This document shows, piece after piece, positions 1 to 7,058 of a stretch of DNA of 64,000 bases; the stretch's first letter is position 1; the number at the start of each line of letters is the position of its first letter. The DNA comes from Stutzerimonas kunmingensis. GTDB lineage: Bacteria > Pseudomonadota > Gammaproteobacteria > Pseudomonadales > Pseudomonadaceae. Under the pieces are notes generated by a model. The model searched no databases and was not told the DNA's origin. It saw only the letters and a program-made list of their open reading frames with translations. The stretch is from NCBI RefSeq assembly GCF_021432085.1, contig NZ_CP090366.1, forward strand, positions 1,550,001-1,614,000, given 5' to 3'. Both the position numbers and the translations under genes were made by a program.

Positions 1-1003
1 CACCGTCGCCCGGGACAATTGCAAGGGTGCGTCGCCGCAGAGTGAAGCGGAGGGCACGCTACAGAACCTGCTCGATTCGTATGTCGCCAAGCTGAAAGCC
101 GAAGGCGCGGCCTCGGCCGGCAACGTGGAATGGTCGCTCAAGCACTACGTCTCCGAGCCGTTCCCGCACCTGGTGAAGAAGCTGGCCAGCGCCATCGAGC
201 CCGGGGATATCCGCGACATTATCTCCGCGATGATCAAGGCGAAGGTGACCACCTATTGCAACCGGGTGCGGTCGCAGCTGCATGCGGCCTTCCAGCACGG
301 GCTGAACCAGGAATACAACCCTCGGGACTACCTCAAGTCGAAGGTGCGCTTCGGGTTGACCTATAACCCGGTGGCAAGCATCCCTGTGCAGGGCGATTGG
401 GAGCGCCCCGGCCAGCGCGTGCTGAGCAAGGAAGAGCTGGCGGCGCTGTGGAACCTGCTGCCCGAGGAACTGAGCCTGGTCACGGCCGAGCTGATCAAGT
501 TCCTGATTGCCAGCGGTGGGCAACGGCCGGAGCAAGTGGTAGCGTCAGACCGCACGATGTACCGCGACGACTACTACATGATCCGGAGCAAAAAGGGCGT
601 AGAAGGCGAGCGCGAGATTCATGTGGTGCCGTTCAACGGGCTGAGCCGCGCCTGCCTGGAGCGGCTGAAACCGATCTCCGGCGAAGAGGCCTTTCCGTTC
701 ATGGGCCGGTATAAGAACAACTCGATCAACGTGCAGTCCGTGTCGCGGGCGGTGACGAAGCTTTGCGCGCGGCACCCGGCCACGTTCAAGACGCCATTCA
801 CGCTGCGCGACCTGCGGCGCACCTGCAAGACGCTGATGGGTGTGGCGGGGATCAGCAAGGAACTGCGCGATCGCATCCAGGGGCATGCGTTCAGCGATGT
901 GTCATCGAAACACTATGACCGCTACGACTACCTGAAAGAAAAAAGCCAGGGCCTCGAGGATTGGGCTACCTGGCTTGTAGATGTGGCTGGCGTGAAGCCG
1001 TAG
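1..1003 (+). CDS. int: Phage tyrosine-recombinase integrase, 5' end missing
   Basis: The frame is open from base 2 with no stop, so the N-terminus lies upstream of the window; a GTG at 125 is the first internal candidate start but is probably not the real one. The C-terminal catalytic domain is visible: the first Arg in GGQRPEQ, then RDLRRT (His-x-x-Arg box with His replaced by Arg), a GH box in IQGHAF and the nucleophile region HYDRYDY. The enzyme would catalyse attP x attB recombination. It sits at the far left of the prophage, next to the AlpA-type gene, as in lambda. No truncation other than the window edge is seen. Confidence 0.93.
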   Translation, partial: TVARDNCKGASPQSEAEGTLQNLLDSYVAKLKAEGAASAGNVEWSLKHYVSEPFPHLVKKLASAIEPGDIRDIISAMIKAKVTTYCNRVRSQLHAAFQHGLNQEYNPRDYLKSKVRFGLTYNPVASIPVQGDWERPGQRVLSKEELAALWNLLPEELSLVTAELIKFLIASGGQRPEQVVASDRTMYRDDYYMIRSKKGVEGEREIHVVPFNGLSRACLERLKPISGEEAFPFMGRYKNNSINVQSVSRAVTKLCARHPATFKTPFTLRDLRRTCKTLMGVAGISKELRDRIQGHAFSDVSSKHYDRYDYLKEKSQGLEDWATWLVDVAGVKP

Positions 1004-1006
1004 CCG

Positions 1007-1207
1007 TCACGCCGCCTGATTGCTCCACGCTTCTGGGTCCTCCAGCCAAAGGCGCAGATCGGATGCCCGCCAACCGACGCGGCCCGGCGAAAGCCGGACC
1101 TGTTTCGGGAAGCGCCCGGCCTTGATCTCGCGCCAAAGCGTAGCGTGGGAAAGGGTGGTGACCTCCAGCACCTGCTCCTCGCGCAGGTAACCCTCAAGCG
1201 CGACCAC
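1007..1207 (-). CDS. AlpA-family DNA-binding protein, probable excisionase
   Basis: A 66-residue protein with a MerR/AlpA-like winged helix: LREEQVLEVTTLSHATLWREIKAGRFPK, then a basic patch and the typical WRASDLRLWLED end. Members of this family act as excisionases or directionality factors, or as regulators of integrase. It starts with GTG and lies tail to tail with the integrase, 3 bases apart, so it is the last gene of the left early operon. The 14-base overlap with the upstream gene suggests translational coupling. Family assignment is strong; the excisionase role is inferred from position and size. Confidence 0.82.
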   Translation of the reverse strand: MVALEGYLREEQVLEVTTLSHATLWREIKAGRFPKQVRLSPGRVGWRASDLRLWLEDPEAWSNQAA

Positions 1208-1505
1208 GGCGCTTCCCTCCCTTGCGATGCTTCTTGGTGCCGCCGTGGCAGGTCAGGCGGTAGCTGATAAAGGTGGCCAGCTCGCCGATCTCGGCTTTGA
1301 TGTCGTCGATGATGGCGCCCATGATCGCGTTCACCTCCTCATAGGTGGCGCGCTGGATGGTGCGAGAGTTGTCGACGTGGGTCTTGCCGTCCGGCGTCTT
1401 GACCAGCCACTCCATCAGCCAGCGTTGCGGCTTGCGCGGCAGGCGCCCGCTGACCTGTGCGGTGTCGTTGGGCATTTCGGTGCTGTAGAAGATGCTGTAC
1501 GTCAT
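1194..1505 (-). CDS. Hypothetical phage early protein
   Basis: 103 residues beginning MTYSIFYSTEMPND; the middle carries a WLMEWLVKTPDGKTHVDNS stretch and a helical segment YEEVNAIMGAIIDDIKAEIGE, ending in a very basic tail (KKHRKGGKRRGRA). The tail could bind nucleic acid. No family recognised. It overlaps the AlpA gene start by 14 bases and lies in the same left operon, so I regard it as real although function is unknown. Confidence 0.6.
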   Translation of the reverse strand: MTYSIFYSTEMPNDTAQVSGRLPRKPQRWLMEWLVKTPDGKTHVDNSRTIQRATYEEVNAIMGAIIDDIKAEIGELATFISYRLTCHGGTKKHRKGGKRRGRA

Positions 1506-1515
1506 GGCCGTTCCC

Positions 1516-2019
1516 TCACATGCACATCGCAGCAGGCTGCGTGCCGAGGGTCGCGTCTACGCGCTCCCAGGTCGAAAGCGGGGTGGTGTTCCAGTAGCGG
1601 TCGGCGATGGCAATAGCGGCGAAGGCCAGCTTGCTGGCGTGGGCGCCTTGTTCGGAGCCCATCTTGGTGAACACGGTGGCGGCCAGGTTGAGCTTGGCGG
1701 CGATCTCGGCGAGGGTGTCGGCGTCCTCTGCGGTGAGTGCGCGGCGCTGGGCGTCGGCAAGTTCGGTGCGCAGGGCGTCCAGCTCCTCGGTCAGGTGCTC
1801 CAGTGCCTGGGCGGCGTTGAGGCGGCTGATGGTGTGTTCGTGCTGGGCGCGTTCGGCGCGGTGGCGCAGGTTCTCGACCAGCTGGCGGTTGGCGGTGGCC
1901 AGGTGTTCGAGGTCTTGCCGCGCAGCGCGGCGGCCTTCGAGGTAGCCAAGGCCGAAGACGATGGCCATGGCGGCGACGGCGCCGACGAAGGCCAGAATCT
2001 GGATGGTTGTGAAGTTCAT
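1516..2019 (-). CDS. Membrane-anchored coiled-coil phage protein
   Basis: 167 residues. An N-terminal hydrophobic segment (about residues 7-25, ILAFVGAVAAMAIVFGLGY) is followed by a long charged helix rich in heptad-like Leu/Ala (about residues 30-110, with many Arg, Glu and His), then a compact C-terminal part ending TQPAAMCM. The layout suggests an inner-membrane anchored coiled coil. The start ATG directly follows the sequence GGACACAGCA, which also precedes another gene of this operon and acts as its ribosome binding site. No homologue recognised. Confidence 0.65.
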   Translation of the reverse strand: MNFTTIQILAFVGAVAAMAIVFGLGYLEGRRAARQDLEHLATANRQLVENLRHRAERAQHEHTISRLNAAQALEHLTEELDALRTELADAQRRALTAEDADTLAEIAAKLNLAATVFTKMGSEQGAHASKLAFAAIAIADRYWNTTPLSTWERVDATLGTQPAAMCM

Positions 2020-2078
2020 TGCTGTGTCCCTCTGATGTAGAACCGCCGGCTGGTAAGGCCGGCGGGTAGGTGCTGCGC

Positions 2079-2915
2079 TTACTTGCCGAGGCTGAAGGTG
2101 CCGATGCTCAGCGGCACGAGGCCGCCCACTTCCTGCTCGAGCACCGCCTTGAACTCGCGGGCGAACTCTTCGCGCTGGGCTTCTTCCCCGACCCAGCGGA
2201 GCTTGAGCTGCGGCTCGTCGCGGCCGGTGATGACGGACAGGCGCAGGGTGATCGTGGTGACCTGCAGGCCTTCGAACGGCACGGTGGTGAAGATGAACGC
2301 CGACGGCAGGGTTTCCTGGCTCTTGGCCTCGATCTCGTCCATGGCCGAACGGCTGGAGGAGAAGTCGCCGACGTTGCTGTCGCGCTGGCTGGTGGCCTTG
2401 ATGGTCATGCGGCGCACGGCGTTGATGGCCTTCACCATGTTCAGGTCAGTGCTGCCGTCGAGCGCCATCAGGTTGGGCAGCCAGTCCTCCAGCCATTCGG
2501 CGAGTGCCTGCTGGCTGTGCGGTTTGCCGACGATGCTCTGCAATGCCGCATAGGCAGCGGTGGGCTTGAGGGTGAGGGTGGCGGTGTCGTCACCGTGGCC
2601 GGCGAAGCCTGGGGCGCCCAGGTTGAAGATGACGGTGGCGCGCATGGCGTCTTGGTCGATGAAGCCGCGCGAGCTCACCGGCGCGCTGTCATCAACTCCA
2701 TGCGCTTCGACGTACTTGGTGAAGTCCTGCAGGGAGTGGGTGGCCATGGTGCCGCGGAAGCGATCGCGTACCGGCTGGTACTGCTCGAGGCTGTGCAGGC
2801 GCACCGCTTCCGGCAGGACGGCAAAGCGGGTGCCGTCGTCGACGTGCAGTTCGCGCGCTGCGGCGGCCAGGGCGTTGGACTCGATGTGCTGAATGGCTTC
2901 TTTGCTCAGTGGCAT
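2079..2915 (-). CDS. DUF2303 (YfdQ-like) phage protein
   Basis: 278 residues resembling the DUF2303/YfdQ family found in the early regions of many prophages: N-terminal PLSKEAIQHIESNALA, a central VVSSRGFIDQDAMRATVIFNLG-like section (written here in part) and a C-terminal VVPLSIGTFSLGK-like end. Biochemical function of the family is not known to me. It starts at an ATG 8 bases after AAGGAAG. A 13-bp motif (ACCCACTTACCAC, read along the gene) lies just upstream at 2932-2944 and recurs in both early leaders of this phage. Confidence 0.75.
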   Translation of the reverse strand: MPLSKEAIQHIESNALAAAARELHVDDGTRFAVLPEAVRLHSLEQYQPVRDRFRGTMATHSLQDFTKYVEAHGVDDSAPVSSRGFIDQDAMRATVIFNLGAPGFAGHGDDTATLTLKPTAAYAALQSIVGKPHSQQALAEWLEDWLPNLMALDGSTDLNMVKAINAVRRMTIKATSQRDSNVGDFSSSRSAMDEIEAKSQETLPSAFIFTTVPFEGLQVTTITLRLSVITGRDEPQLKLRWVGEEAQREEFAREFKAVLEQEVGGLVPLSIGTFSLGK

Positions 2916-2931
2916 GGTGTTGCTTCCTTGT

Positions 2932-2944
2932 GTGGTAAGTGGGT
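2932..2944 (-). repeat. Copy 1 of the 13-bp motif ACCCACTTACCAC
   Basis: Exact 13-base match, read on the minus strand, to the copies at 5203-5215 and 7584-7596. It lies 16 bases upstream of the DUF2303 start, in the leader side of the gene. Confidence 0.8.
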
Positions 2945-2953
2945 TTTGCTGGG

Positions 2954-3301
2954 TCAGACTTCGCGCGCTTTAACCGGCGCGTCTTCGCGGCTGAACAGCT
3001 GCGCGGTCGGGTCGGTCTGGAACAGTTCGAGGCCGTTGGCGGTGACGTACAGCGGCGTGTCGAGCGTGGTGTCTTCGCGCTTCTTGCCGCGCTTGGTGGG
3101 CTGCACGTAGTCGAGCGTGTGCGACACGGCCACCTGGTTGCTCTGGCCGATCTGCTTGAGCTTGAACGTCAGGGTGATCTGGCCTTGCTTGCTGTGCTCG
3201 ATGACGCCTGCGGCGACGTCGGACAGGGCGCGGCCTACCTGGTCGGCGAAGACGCCGGCGTTGAGGCTGTTGATGAACTCGCTGGTGTCGGTTGCTTTCA
3301 T
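2954..3301 (-). CDS. Hypothetical phage early protein
   Basis: 115 residues: helical N-terminus (TSEFINSLNAGVFADQVGRA), then a beta-rich section ITLTFKLKQIGQSNQVAVSHTLDYVQPT and a C-terminal FSREDAPVKAREV. Proteins of this kind regularly sit just upstream of DUF2303 genes in prophages, which suggests a linked but unknown role. The ATG is preceded by AAGGACACAGCAA, a good Shine-Dalgarno shared with the 1516-2019 gene. No catalytic motif seen. Confidence 0.68.
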   Translation of the reverse strand: MKATDTSEFINSLNAGVFADQVGRALSDVAAGVIEHSKQGQITLTFKLKQIGQSNQVAVSHTLDYVQPTKRGKKREDTTLDTPLYVTANGLELFQTDPTAQLFSREDAPVKAREV

Positions 3302-3325
3302 TTGCTGTGTCCTTGTTGCGGTTGG

Positions 3326-3589
3326 TTACGCCACCTGGTCAGTGGCGGGTTGGGTGTTGCTCGGGTCGTGGGCGTCCAGCCAGGCGGCCAGATCGCGCAG
3401 GTAAACAACGGGTGGCGCCTTGCGGGTGACGTCCGTGCGGGTGTAGCGCAGGCGGACGCGGCCCTGGTGGATCAGCTTGATCAGCGACTCGACGTCGCCG
3501 ATGTGCGGCAGGTACTCGGCGCGCACTTCGTCCAGCGGCAGGCAGGGCCGGTCGTAGCGGCGCAGCAGTTGCTGGTAGGTGCTGCTCAC
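3326..3589 (-). CDS. PrtN-like (pyocin activator family) regulator
   Basis: 87 residues: LLRRYDRPCLPLDEVRAEYLP, IGDVESLIKLIHQG and PVVYLRDLAAWLDAHDP follow the layout of the small PrtN family, whose namesake activates pyocin genes in P. aeruginosa by binding P boxes. I chose the GTG at 3589 because GGAGGGG lies 7-8 bases upstream and the upstream frame is out-of-character sequence. It overlaps the preceding gene by 4 bases (GTGA), so the pair is coupled. Likely an early transcriptional activator of the phage; target unknown. Confidence 0.8.
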   Translation of the reverse strand: MSSTYQQLLRRYDRPCLPLDEVRAEYLPHIGDVESLIKLIHQGRVRLRYTRTDVTRKAPPVVYLRDLAAWLDAHDPSNTQPATDQVA

Positions 3590-3984
3590 GGTGTTGCCCC
3601 TCCGATCTCCCCGCGCCCCTCTGTAGTGCGTGCCGGGCTGGGCGCGGTGTGGCGCAGGCGGATGAGTTCGGTGATGCCCTCGATGGTCTTGCCAAGCTGG
3701 CGGTCGACGATGTTGCCTGCGGCATCGGTGATGACGCAGGCGTATGGCGTCGCCGGGTCGGTGGTCAGCGTGACGTAGGGCAGAAAGCTGCGCGGCAGCA
3801 CGGCGAACAGGGCGCACCAGAGCCGGCCAAGGTCATCCGCGTGCGGTTGGTTGGCGCGCAGGTGGATGATGGCCTCGGTGCAAGCGCCGCGCAGGGTGTC
3901 GGCAGATACCACGCTGGGGTGGTCCAGATACAGGCTGGTGAGCTTGAGCGCGCCGATTGCGTGTTGGTTGGCAGAGATTGTCAT
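3586..3984 (-). CDS. Hypothetical phage early protein
   Basis: 132 residues starting MTISANQHAIGALKLTSLYL; a helical N-terminal half (VVSADTLRGACTEAIIHLRA) and a beta-rich C-terminal half (LPYVTLTTDPATPYACVITDAAGNIVDRQL). I do not recognise the family. The ATG at 3984 overlaps the stop of the upstream gene by 4 bases (ATGA), and the end overlaps PrtN-like by 4, so it sits in a tightly coupled run of early genes. Confidence 0.68.
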   Translation of the reverse strand: MTISANQHAIGALKLTSLYLDHPSVVSADTLRGACTEAIIHLRANQPHADDLGRLWCALFAVLPRSFLPYVTLTTDPATPYACVITDAAGNIVDRQLGKTIEGITELIRLRHTAPSPARTTEGRGEIGGATP

Positions 3985-4256
3985 GCGGCGGCGTCCTTCT
4001 TGGTGACGGTGATGCCCAGCTGCTCGGCCAGCCAGCCGATCCCCTTTTCGGTGGCCATGACCACGCCGTAATGGCTGTAGGTGCTGATGGCCGGGTTCCA
4101 GCGGCTGCGGGTGTCGACGAACAGTCGGCCGCGGCTGCGCTCGGTGCTGATGAGCTCGCCGGCGTGGTTGAGCAGGCCCAGCTCCCGCATGCGGGCGCGC
4201 AGCTTGCGCGGGCCGATGCCGAGCACTGCAGCGGCCTGGTCGAGGGTGCGGTTCAT
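3981..4256 (-). CDS. KilA-C / antirepressor-domain-like small protein
   Basis: 91 residues from MNRTLDQAAAVLGIGPRKLRA. The pattern of an N-terminal helix-turn-helix (AAAVLGIGPRKLRARMRELGLL), a short hinge and a C-terminal STYSHYGVVMATEKGIGWLAEQL matches the C-terminal ANT/KilAC domain of phage antirepressors, here without any N-terminal BRO or KilA-N domain. It may bind DNA or modulate the repressor. The ATG at 4256 was chosen because the frame upstream is Pro/Arg-rich shadow sequence. Overlaps the next gene by 4 bases. Confidence 0.7.
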   Translation of the reverse strand: MNRTLDQAAAVLGIGPRKLRARMRELGLLNHAGELISTERSRGRLFVDTRSRWNPAISTYSHYGVVMATEKGIGWLAEQLGITVTKKDAAA

Positions 4257-4267
4257 GGTGGCGGGCC

Positions 4268-4999
4268 TCAGGCTGTGGGGCTGGGGGCCGGGGCGGCGCG
4301 GAGCATGGCGTGCCACTGGCTATCCGGGCTCTCGCCATAGCCATCTTCGTAGCGCTCGGTCGCCGCGTGAAACGCCTCGCGCATTGCCTGCGTCGGCTCC
4401 ATCGGCACGAGCTGCCATCCATCTGGAGCCTGGGCTGGCTTTGCCTTCGCGTTCAGCTCACTGGCGGCAGCGTTGAATGCGGCCGTTGCTGCTTGCAGGT
4501 CGCTAGGGTCTGCCAGTTGTTCGAGCTGGACGGCGTTCCAAGCATCGTGCGCTTCGGTCGCGGTATCAGCGCCCTCGACCGCCTGGCAGCCGCGATAGCG
4601 GCACTTCACTCCGTGGATAAACGTGCTGCCGGAAGGCGAGTAGTCGTAGCCGATTGCAGCCCCATTGCACTTGCTGCAAGGCAGCAGCGGTGCGGGGTAT
4701 GTGCGCTGCGGAATTGCCTCGGCCGTATCCAGCGTGCCGTTGGCGACGGCCTCGACCCAATCGGCCAGGTGCTGCGCGTTCGCGCCGTCGTTGCGCTGGA
4801 GGGTCATGCTGTGGCGCTGCTCGCGCATGAACAGCACGGCCAGCAGCTGATCGCCGCTGTCGCTGGTGAATGGCTCGATGCTGAGCTCGGCGCGCAGCTC
4901 GCGGGCGGGCTGGGTGAGCAGCAGGGTTTCGCTACCGGCCTGGCTGGCGAGCAAGCCAAGGGCGGCTTCGCTGCCTCTGGTGAGGGAGAAGGTGCTCAT
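4268..4999 (-). CDS. Phage protein with a Lar-like zinc ribbon
   Basis: 243 residues. The central part (about residues 105-155) is a Lar-type restriction-alleviation zinc ribbon: LLPCSKCNGAAIGYDYS, then GVKCRYRGCQAVEGADT and TEAHDAWN, the usual ending of this fold. The N-terminal 100 residues (REQRHSMTLQRNDGANAQHLADWVE) and a C-terminal Ala-rich half with a QLVPMEPTQAMREAFHAA motif flank it; the latter resembles tails seen on many Pseudomonas phage proteins. In E. coli Rac, Lar relieves type I restriction, but small Lar-like ribbons are common in phages and most are untested. 4-base overlap with the upstream gene. Confidence 0.72.
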   Translation of the reverse strand: MSTFSLTRGSEAALGLLASQAGSETLLLTQPARELRAELSIEPFTSDSGDQLLAVLFMREQRHSMTLQRNDGANAQHLADWVEAVANGTLDTAEAIPQRTYPAPLLPCSKCNGAAIGYDYSPSGSTFIHGVKCRYRGCQAVEGADTATEAHDAWNAVQLEQLADPSDLQAATAAFNAAASELNAKAKPAQAPDGWQLVPMEPTQAMREAFHAATERYEDGYGESPDSQWHAMLRAAPAPSPTA

Positions 5000-5190
5000 G
5001 CTGCGCCACCGAACGGACCGAAGTCCTCGAAGGCGGGGAGGGTGTGGCGCTTGAGCTGTGCGGCGCGCAGGGTGACGTGAGCGGTCAGGCCGGTTTCACG
5101 TTCGATGCGGCGTACGGTGAAAGGGTTGGATGCCGCTGCCGGGTGCAGGAAGACCGGGCAGCGGGTGCTGCTGTGCTGTGCTGTGTCCAT
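4996..5190 (-). CDS. Small hypothetical protein, first gene of the left early operon
   Basis: 64 residues, MDTAQHSSTRCPVFLHPAAASN, then FTVRRIERETGLTAHVTLRAAQLKRHTL. The first codons sit on the sequence GGACACAGCACAGCA, an element repeated in the right early leader. The ATG at 5190 lies about 30 bases downstream of the predicted left promoter; a start further up at 5235 would overlap that promoter and is rejected. No family recognised. Confidence 0.6.
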   Translation of the reverse strand: MDTAQHSSTRCPVFLHPAAASNPFTVRRIERETGLTAHVTLRAAQLKRHTLPAFEDFGPFGGAA

Positions 5191-5202
5191 TGTCGCGATC
5201 CC

Positions 5203-5215
5203 GTGGTAAGTGGGT
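5203..5215 (-). repeat. Copy 2 of the 13-bp motif ACCCACTTACCAC, in the left early leader
   Basis: Exact match on the minus strand, starting a few bases after the predicted transcription start of the left operon and ending 12 bases before the ATG at 5190. Its counterpart in the right leader (7584-7596) lies in the loop of a stem-loop. Confidence 0.8.
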
Positions 5216-5223
5216 ACGCGGCA

Positions 5224-5252
5224 ATAATCCGTCAACGAATTTATCTAGTCAA
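5224..5252 (-). promoter_or_regulatory. Predicted left early promoter (PL)
   Basis: On the minus strand TTGACT (5247-5252) and GATTAT (5224-5229) are separated by 17 bases, a good sigma-70 promoter. A perfect palindrome ATACGTAT (5252-5259) abuts the -35 box and resembles half-sites in the cI/cro control region (GCGTATT), so CI probably represses here. Confidence 0.7.
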
Positions 5253-5305
5253 TACGTATAGGGATTAAAATACCAAAGCGGCTTTCCGCGATGAGGCGAC
5301 GCCTA

Positions 5306-5746
5306 TTAGTGGCTGTCTCGAAACTCTTGGGCGAGGCGTGCAAGGTAGCGCATCAAATCTCTCTGGCGGGCTTGACCATGAGCATCTGGCCATAGAAACG
5401 CTAACAGCTGGTAGCTCTCTTCTTCGAGCTCGCCCTGGACATACACCAGCGCGGCATCTTGCCCTGGTTTTCCAGGCTGGCAGACGCGGTAATACTGCGC
5501 GCGGTCCTGTGGAAAGCGGCCGGGGGGAAGCTTTATGTGGATGTGCATCAACGAGGATTTAAGCGCTTCGGGAGGCTGCGTGTAGCAGACGTCACGCCCA
5601 AAATAATGCGGCGGGTTGGTACGGTCGGATTCTACGTACCGCTGAAAGTCAGCCCTTAATTTCTCGGCAAGGCCGGGATAGCTGGCTTCTATCGGAGCGA
5701 ACAGTTCGGAATATGTGGAGCTATTGAAGGTAACGATTACCGCCAT
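5306..5746 (-). CDS. yafO: YafO-family mRNA interferase toxin
   Basis: 146 residues. Diagnostic YafO features: HYFGRDVCY near residue 50, a helical/strand stretch LMHIHIKLPPG, then ALVYVQGELEEESYQLLAFLWPDAHGQAR and a terminal LARLAQEFRD. E. coli YafO (132 aa) is a ribosome-associated mRNA interferase acting mainly near start codons. The usual partner is a YafN (Phd/YefM-type) antitoxin; none is here. Instead the gene lies 3 bases after a 170-residue unrelated protein, in the region downstream of cI that is expressed in lysogens. GCGG-AAAG-CCGC followed by a T-rich stretch (about 5271-5289) may end the transcript. Confidence 0.85.
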   Translation of the reverse strand: MAVIVTFNSSTYSELFAPIEASYPGLAEKLRADFQRYVESDRTNPPHYFGRDVCYTQPPEALKSSLMHIHIKLPPGRFPQDRAQYYRVCQPGKPGQDAALVYVQGELEEESYQLLAFLWPDAHGQARQRDLMRYLARLAQEFRDSH

Positions 5747-5749
5747 TCG

Positions 5750-6262
5750 CTAGGCAATCTTCGCCAGATGCCTAGTGGAATGGTCTGCAAGCGCTTTCAG
5801 CCCTTCCATGTCGATGTCGCTCTCGAAGTAGTCCGGCGTTTCATGAGCTTGGAGAAGAAGATTCTCAAGCTGAACCAGTCGGCCTCTGACCTTCGCCACT
5901 GAGCGGCGCAAGCCCATGTGCGCCTCCTCAATATCAGGCTGAACGATGGTCCCACGCAGGGCCGCCTCTAGCGCTCTCGTCATGCTGATGTGGTGTGGAA
6001 GACGCTCAAACAGCTCTGCGTCGAAGCACCCGCGCTTAAGAGTGGCCTGAATTGCTTGCGCGTAGAGTCCGTCCAGTTCATTGAACTGGTCCCGGATCTC
6101 TTCGATTATGCGGCGCTGGTCCTGTCGGTTGACTGGCTTACTCGGGCGTTCCGCATGCGACGATGAAGAACGCAGATGCGAAGCCTGTGCAGCAACCGAA
6201 TAATCTCCAACCATTGCCAGCGTGGCCATGATCAGCGATGAGGCAGCGAGATTGAGAGCCAT
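5750..6262 (-). CDS. Unrecognised partner of YafO, hydrophobic N-terminus plus helical body
   Basis: 170 residues from the ATG at 6262, chosen because AAGAGA lies upstream at a good distance; an ATG at 6289 has no such site. Residues 3-26 (ALNLAASSLIMATLAMVGDY and on to AAQAS) look like a membrane anchor or signal peptide. The rest is charged and helical: QDQRRIIEEIRDQFNELDGL, a MTRALEAALRG helix and a C-terminal VRGRLVQLENLLLQAHE. No Phd/YefM, AbrB or RHH antitoxin fold is visible. Position immediately before yafO with 3 bases between them argues that it is the antitoxin or an activity sensor. Low-GC, AT-rich codon use suggests recent acquisition. Confidence 0.7.
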   Translation of the reverse strand: MALNLAASSLIMATLAMVGDYSVAAQASHLRSSSSHAERPSKPVNRQDQRRIIEEIRDQFNELDGLYAQAIQATLKRGCFDAELFERLPHHISMTRALEAALRGTIVQPDIEEAHMGLRRSVAKVRGRLVQLENLLLQAHETPDYFESDIDMEGLKALADHSTRHLAKIA

Positions 6263-6302
6263 ATCTGCGTCTCTTTTGGGTGCAAGCATGTTTCAAGTGG
6301 CC

Positions 6303-6341
6303 GGCGAGTATACGGATATAAAGACCGCGTTGCCACTCGCC
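6303..6341 (-). promoter_or_regulatory. Candidate promoter/operator of the YafO cassette
   Basis: A 7-bp inverted repeat GGCGAGT (6303-6309) / ACTCGCC (6335-6341) encloses TATACT (minus strand, 6308-6313), a good -10 box; the -35 match is weak. This is the kind of arrangement an autoregulated toxin-antitoxin operon would have. The cassette could also be read from the cI promoter. Confidence 0.4.
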
Positions 6342-6395
6342 AGTTCTGTATCTTTACACCTTTGGTTCGGATTCTGTCCAGTCTCTGCCCGCGGT

Positions 6396-7058
6396 CTACC
6401 GTCGTTTCCGCTTGATCCATGAACCAGTCACTACACCGCAGAAGCTCGTTTGTTCTGGCATATGCAGGATTCGATTCGGAAATTCCGGGTTCAATGCCAG
6501 AAGGTATGTGCCGTCCTCGGTTATCTGCAAGCGCTTGAACGTTACCTGGCCATCCGGAGTGCGTACGACAACGTCATCGTTGTGCATGGGGACCAGCTCG
6601 GGCTCCACGAGAAGAATCTCCCCGGTTCTGTACTCTGGGGACATGCTCAGCCCTCGGACCTCTAGGCAGTAGGCGGAGGGGCTATGGGGGAAAGGGCAGT
6701 CTAGCCAGTCATCGGCAAAGCCAGGTTCAAACAAATCTATCGCCTCGCATAAATCTCCGGCGCGCACCCATGAAATCAGAGGTACGCGTTGATGCAAGGC
6801 GGGCCCAGGTCCCAAGGTCGAGTCTAGGGTTTGCGGATCGGGCTGGCGGAGGCCGAGTACTTCAGCCATGTCCAACCCAAGGGCGCGAGTGAGGCGCTCG
6901 ATGTAATTGATCTGCGGGTTCTGGAACTCACCCTTGAGGATGCGGTGCACGGTGGATTGGTTAAGGCCGGCTCTCTTGGCTAGCTCTGTCTCGCTCCAGC
7001 CCAGCTTTTCGCGCCTTGCCGCCAGCGTGGCGGCGATGTGACCGATCGAAATAGCCAT
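6396..7058 (-). CDS. cI: CI-type repressor, LexA-like S24 peptidase
   Basis: 220 residues. Residues 8-60 form an HTH_3 domain (LGWSETELAKRAGLNQSTVHRIL). A self-cleavage Ala-Gly bond is present at 100-101 (SWVRAGDL), the catalytic Ser at 138 (VRGLSMSP) and Lys at 175 (VTFKRLQ), so RecA-stimulated cleavage and SOS induction are expected. The residue before the catalytic Ser is Leu rather than the usual Asp/Asn. ATG 7058 is chosen since the 56 codons upstream run across the operators. Keeps the prophage silent and probably binds sites at 7059-7158 and near 5240. Confidence 0.92.
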   Translation of the reverse strand: MAISIGHIAATLAARREKLGWSETELAKRAGLNQSTVHRILKGEFQNPQINYIERLTRALGLDMAEVLGLRQPDPQTLDSTLGPGPALHQRVPLISWVRAGDLCEAIDLFEPGFADDWLDCPFPHSPSAYCLEVRGLSMSPEYRTGEILLVEPELVPMHNDDVVVRTPDGQVTFKRLQITEDGTYLLALNPEFPNRILHMPEQTSFCGVVTGSWIKRKRR

